Shown here: piece after piece, positions 15,056 to 15,358 of the stretch | Layout: every line of letters starts with the position of its first letter | Numbering within the stretch: position 1 is the first letter of the stretch | Assembly: GCA_964424125.1 (NCBI GenBank) | Contig: CAYRHS010000074.1 | Span: 1-15,358, forward strand | Direction: 5' to 3' | Length of the DNA: 15,358 nt | From: CAYRHS01 sp964424125 | Lineage (GTDB): Bacteria > Actinomycetota > Acidimicrobiia > IMCC26256 > JAOSJL01 | Notes under the pieces: model-generated | Seen by the model: only the letters and a program-made list of their open reading frames with translations | Databases searched by the model: none | What the model was told of the DNA's origin: nothing | Translations under genes and position numbers: made by a program

Positions 15056-15358
15056 CTCGTGCGCCGCACGCCCGGGCTTGGTGGGTTCGTGAAGCTCGAC
15101 AGCTTCCGCGTGACCGTCCTCGAGTCGGGCGCGACGCTGGAGGTCCTCGCGGCCGACGCTGCAAGCTCGTGGGGCCTGTCGCCGTGGTGCGTGATCGTCG
15201 ACGAGTGCGTACAAACGTACAAATGGGCCTCGGGGCGCGCCCCTCGAGTTGTGGACCTCGATCGCGTCCGCGGTGCCGAAGGTCGAGGCGTCGAGGCTCG
15301 CGGTGCTCACCACCGCGGGGGACCCGAGCCATCGGGCGGCCGCGAGAACCTCCCGGCG
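15056..15358 (+). pseudogene. Phage terminase large-subunit remnant, frameshifted (partial)
   Basis: From 2 nt after tRNA-Leu, the frame of GTG 15059 reads RRTPGLGG, then LEVLAADAASSWGL and the Walker B strand VIVDE, a set I recognise from the ATPase domain of phage terminase large subunits. After about 15240 the similarity moves to the next frame (one extra base), giving LELWTSIASAVPKVEAS and LAVLTTAGDPSH, the following coupling-motif region of the same family. The Walker A part is missing, so this is an internal piece. A tandem 8-bp duplication (CGTACAAA twice, 15208-15223) lies just after Walker B. After GDPSH the sequence becomes Arg/Ala-rich, hinting at further decay; the window then ends. 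The likely source is a degraded prophage at the tRNA. The family call is by pattern. Confidence 0.7.

Noticed and set aside
15011..15313. A 100-codon minus-strand frame overlapping tRNA-Leu
   Set aside because: It runs antisense through the tRNA and the terminase-like frames and shows no motif.
1..15358. CRISPR array, insertion sequence, toxin-antitoxin or defence cassette
   Set aside because: No regularly spaced repeats, no transposase motif in any frame, and no paired small genes with such motifs were seen.

Overview
The window is high-GC DNA (roughly 70 % by eye) with many GTG starts. It carries the block uvrC-rapZ-yvcK ... gap-pgk-tpiA-secG, which is typical of Actinobacteria. Proteins and gene order fit an actinobacterium, possibly a deep-branching one such as Acidimicrobiia; that placement is inference. 

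Layout. 1-413 is the 3' end of uvrA. 548-1132 is a frame-broken remnant of a polysaccharide flippase. 1151-2245 (minus) is an intact nadA. 2470-3252 (minus) is a frame-broken, internally deleted remnant of a multi-membrane-span glycosyltransferase. 3326-7119 holds uvrC, rapZ and yvcK, coupled by two 8-nt stop/start overlaps. 7144-7332 (minus) is a small conserved-looking protein. 7457-9688 is a membrane pyrophosphatase of the K+-independent type. 9827-13228 holds gap, pgk, tpiA and secG. 13324-14883 is a lipoprotein of the oligopeptide-binding family without visible ABC partners. 14971-15054 is tRNA-Leu(GAG). From about 15056 to the window end lies a frameshifted phage terminase large-subunit remnant.

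How the genes work together. UvrA and UvrC belong to nucleotide excision repair. RapZ and YvcK are regulators of envelope and central carbon metabolism. Gap, Pgk and TpiA are consecutive glycolytic enzymes. SecG is part of the Sec translocon. The pyrophosphatase couples PPi hydrolysis to ion pumping and sits inside the carbon-metabolism block.

The most notable structure is at the yvcK/gap junction. The last 58 bp of yvcK, including the stop codon, recur almost identically (56/58) at 9731-9788, immediately before gap. The two copies flank the small minus-strand gene and hppA, and whiA, which usually lies between yvcK and gap, is absent. This looks like a rearrangement that put hppA into a conserved operon, leaving a direct repeat as its scar. 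Three decayed genes (flippase, glycosyltransferase, terminase) show that the flanks of the conserved core have been accessory territory. I saw no CRISPR array, insertion sequence, toxin-antitoxin pair or convincing new multi-gene system.
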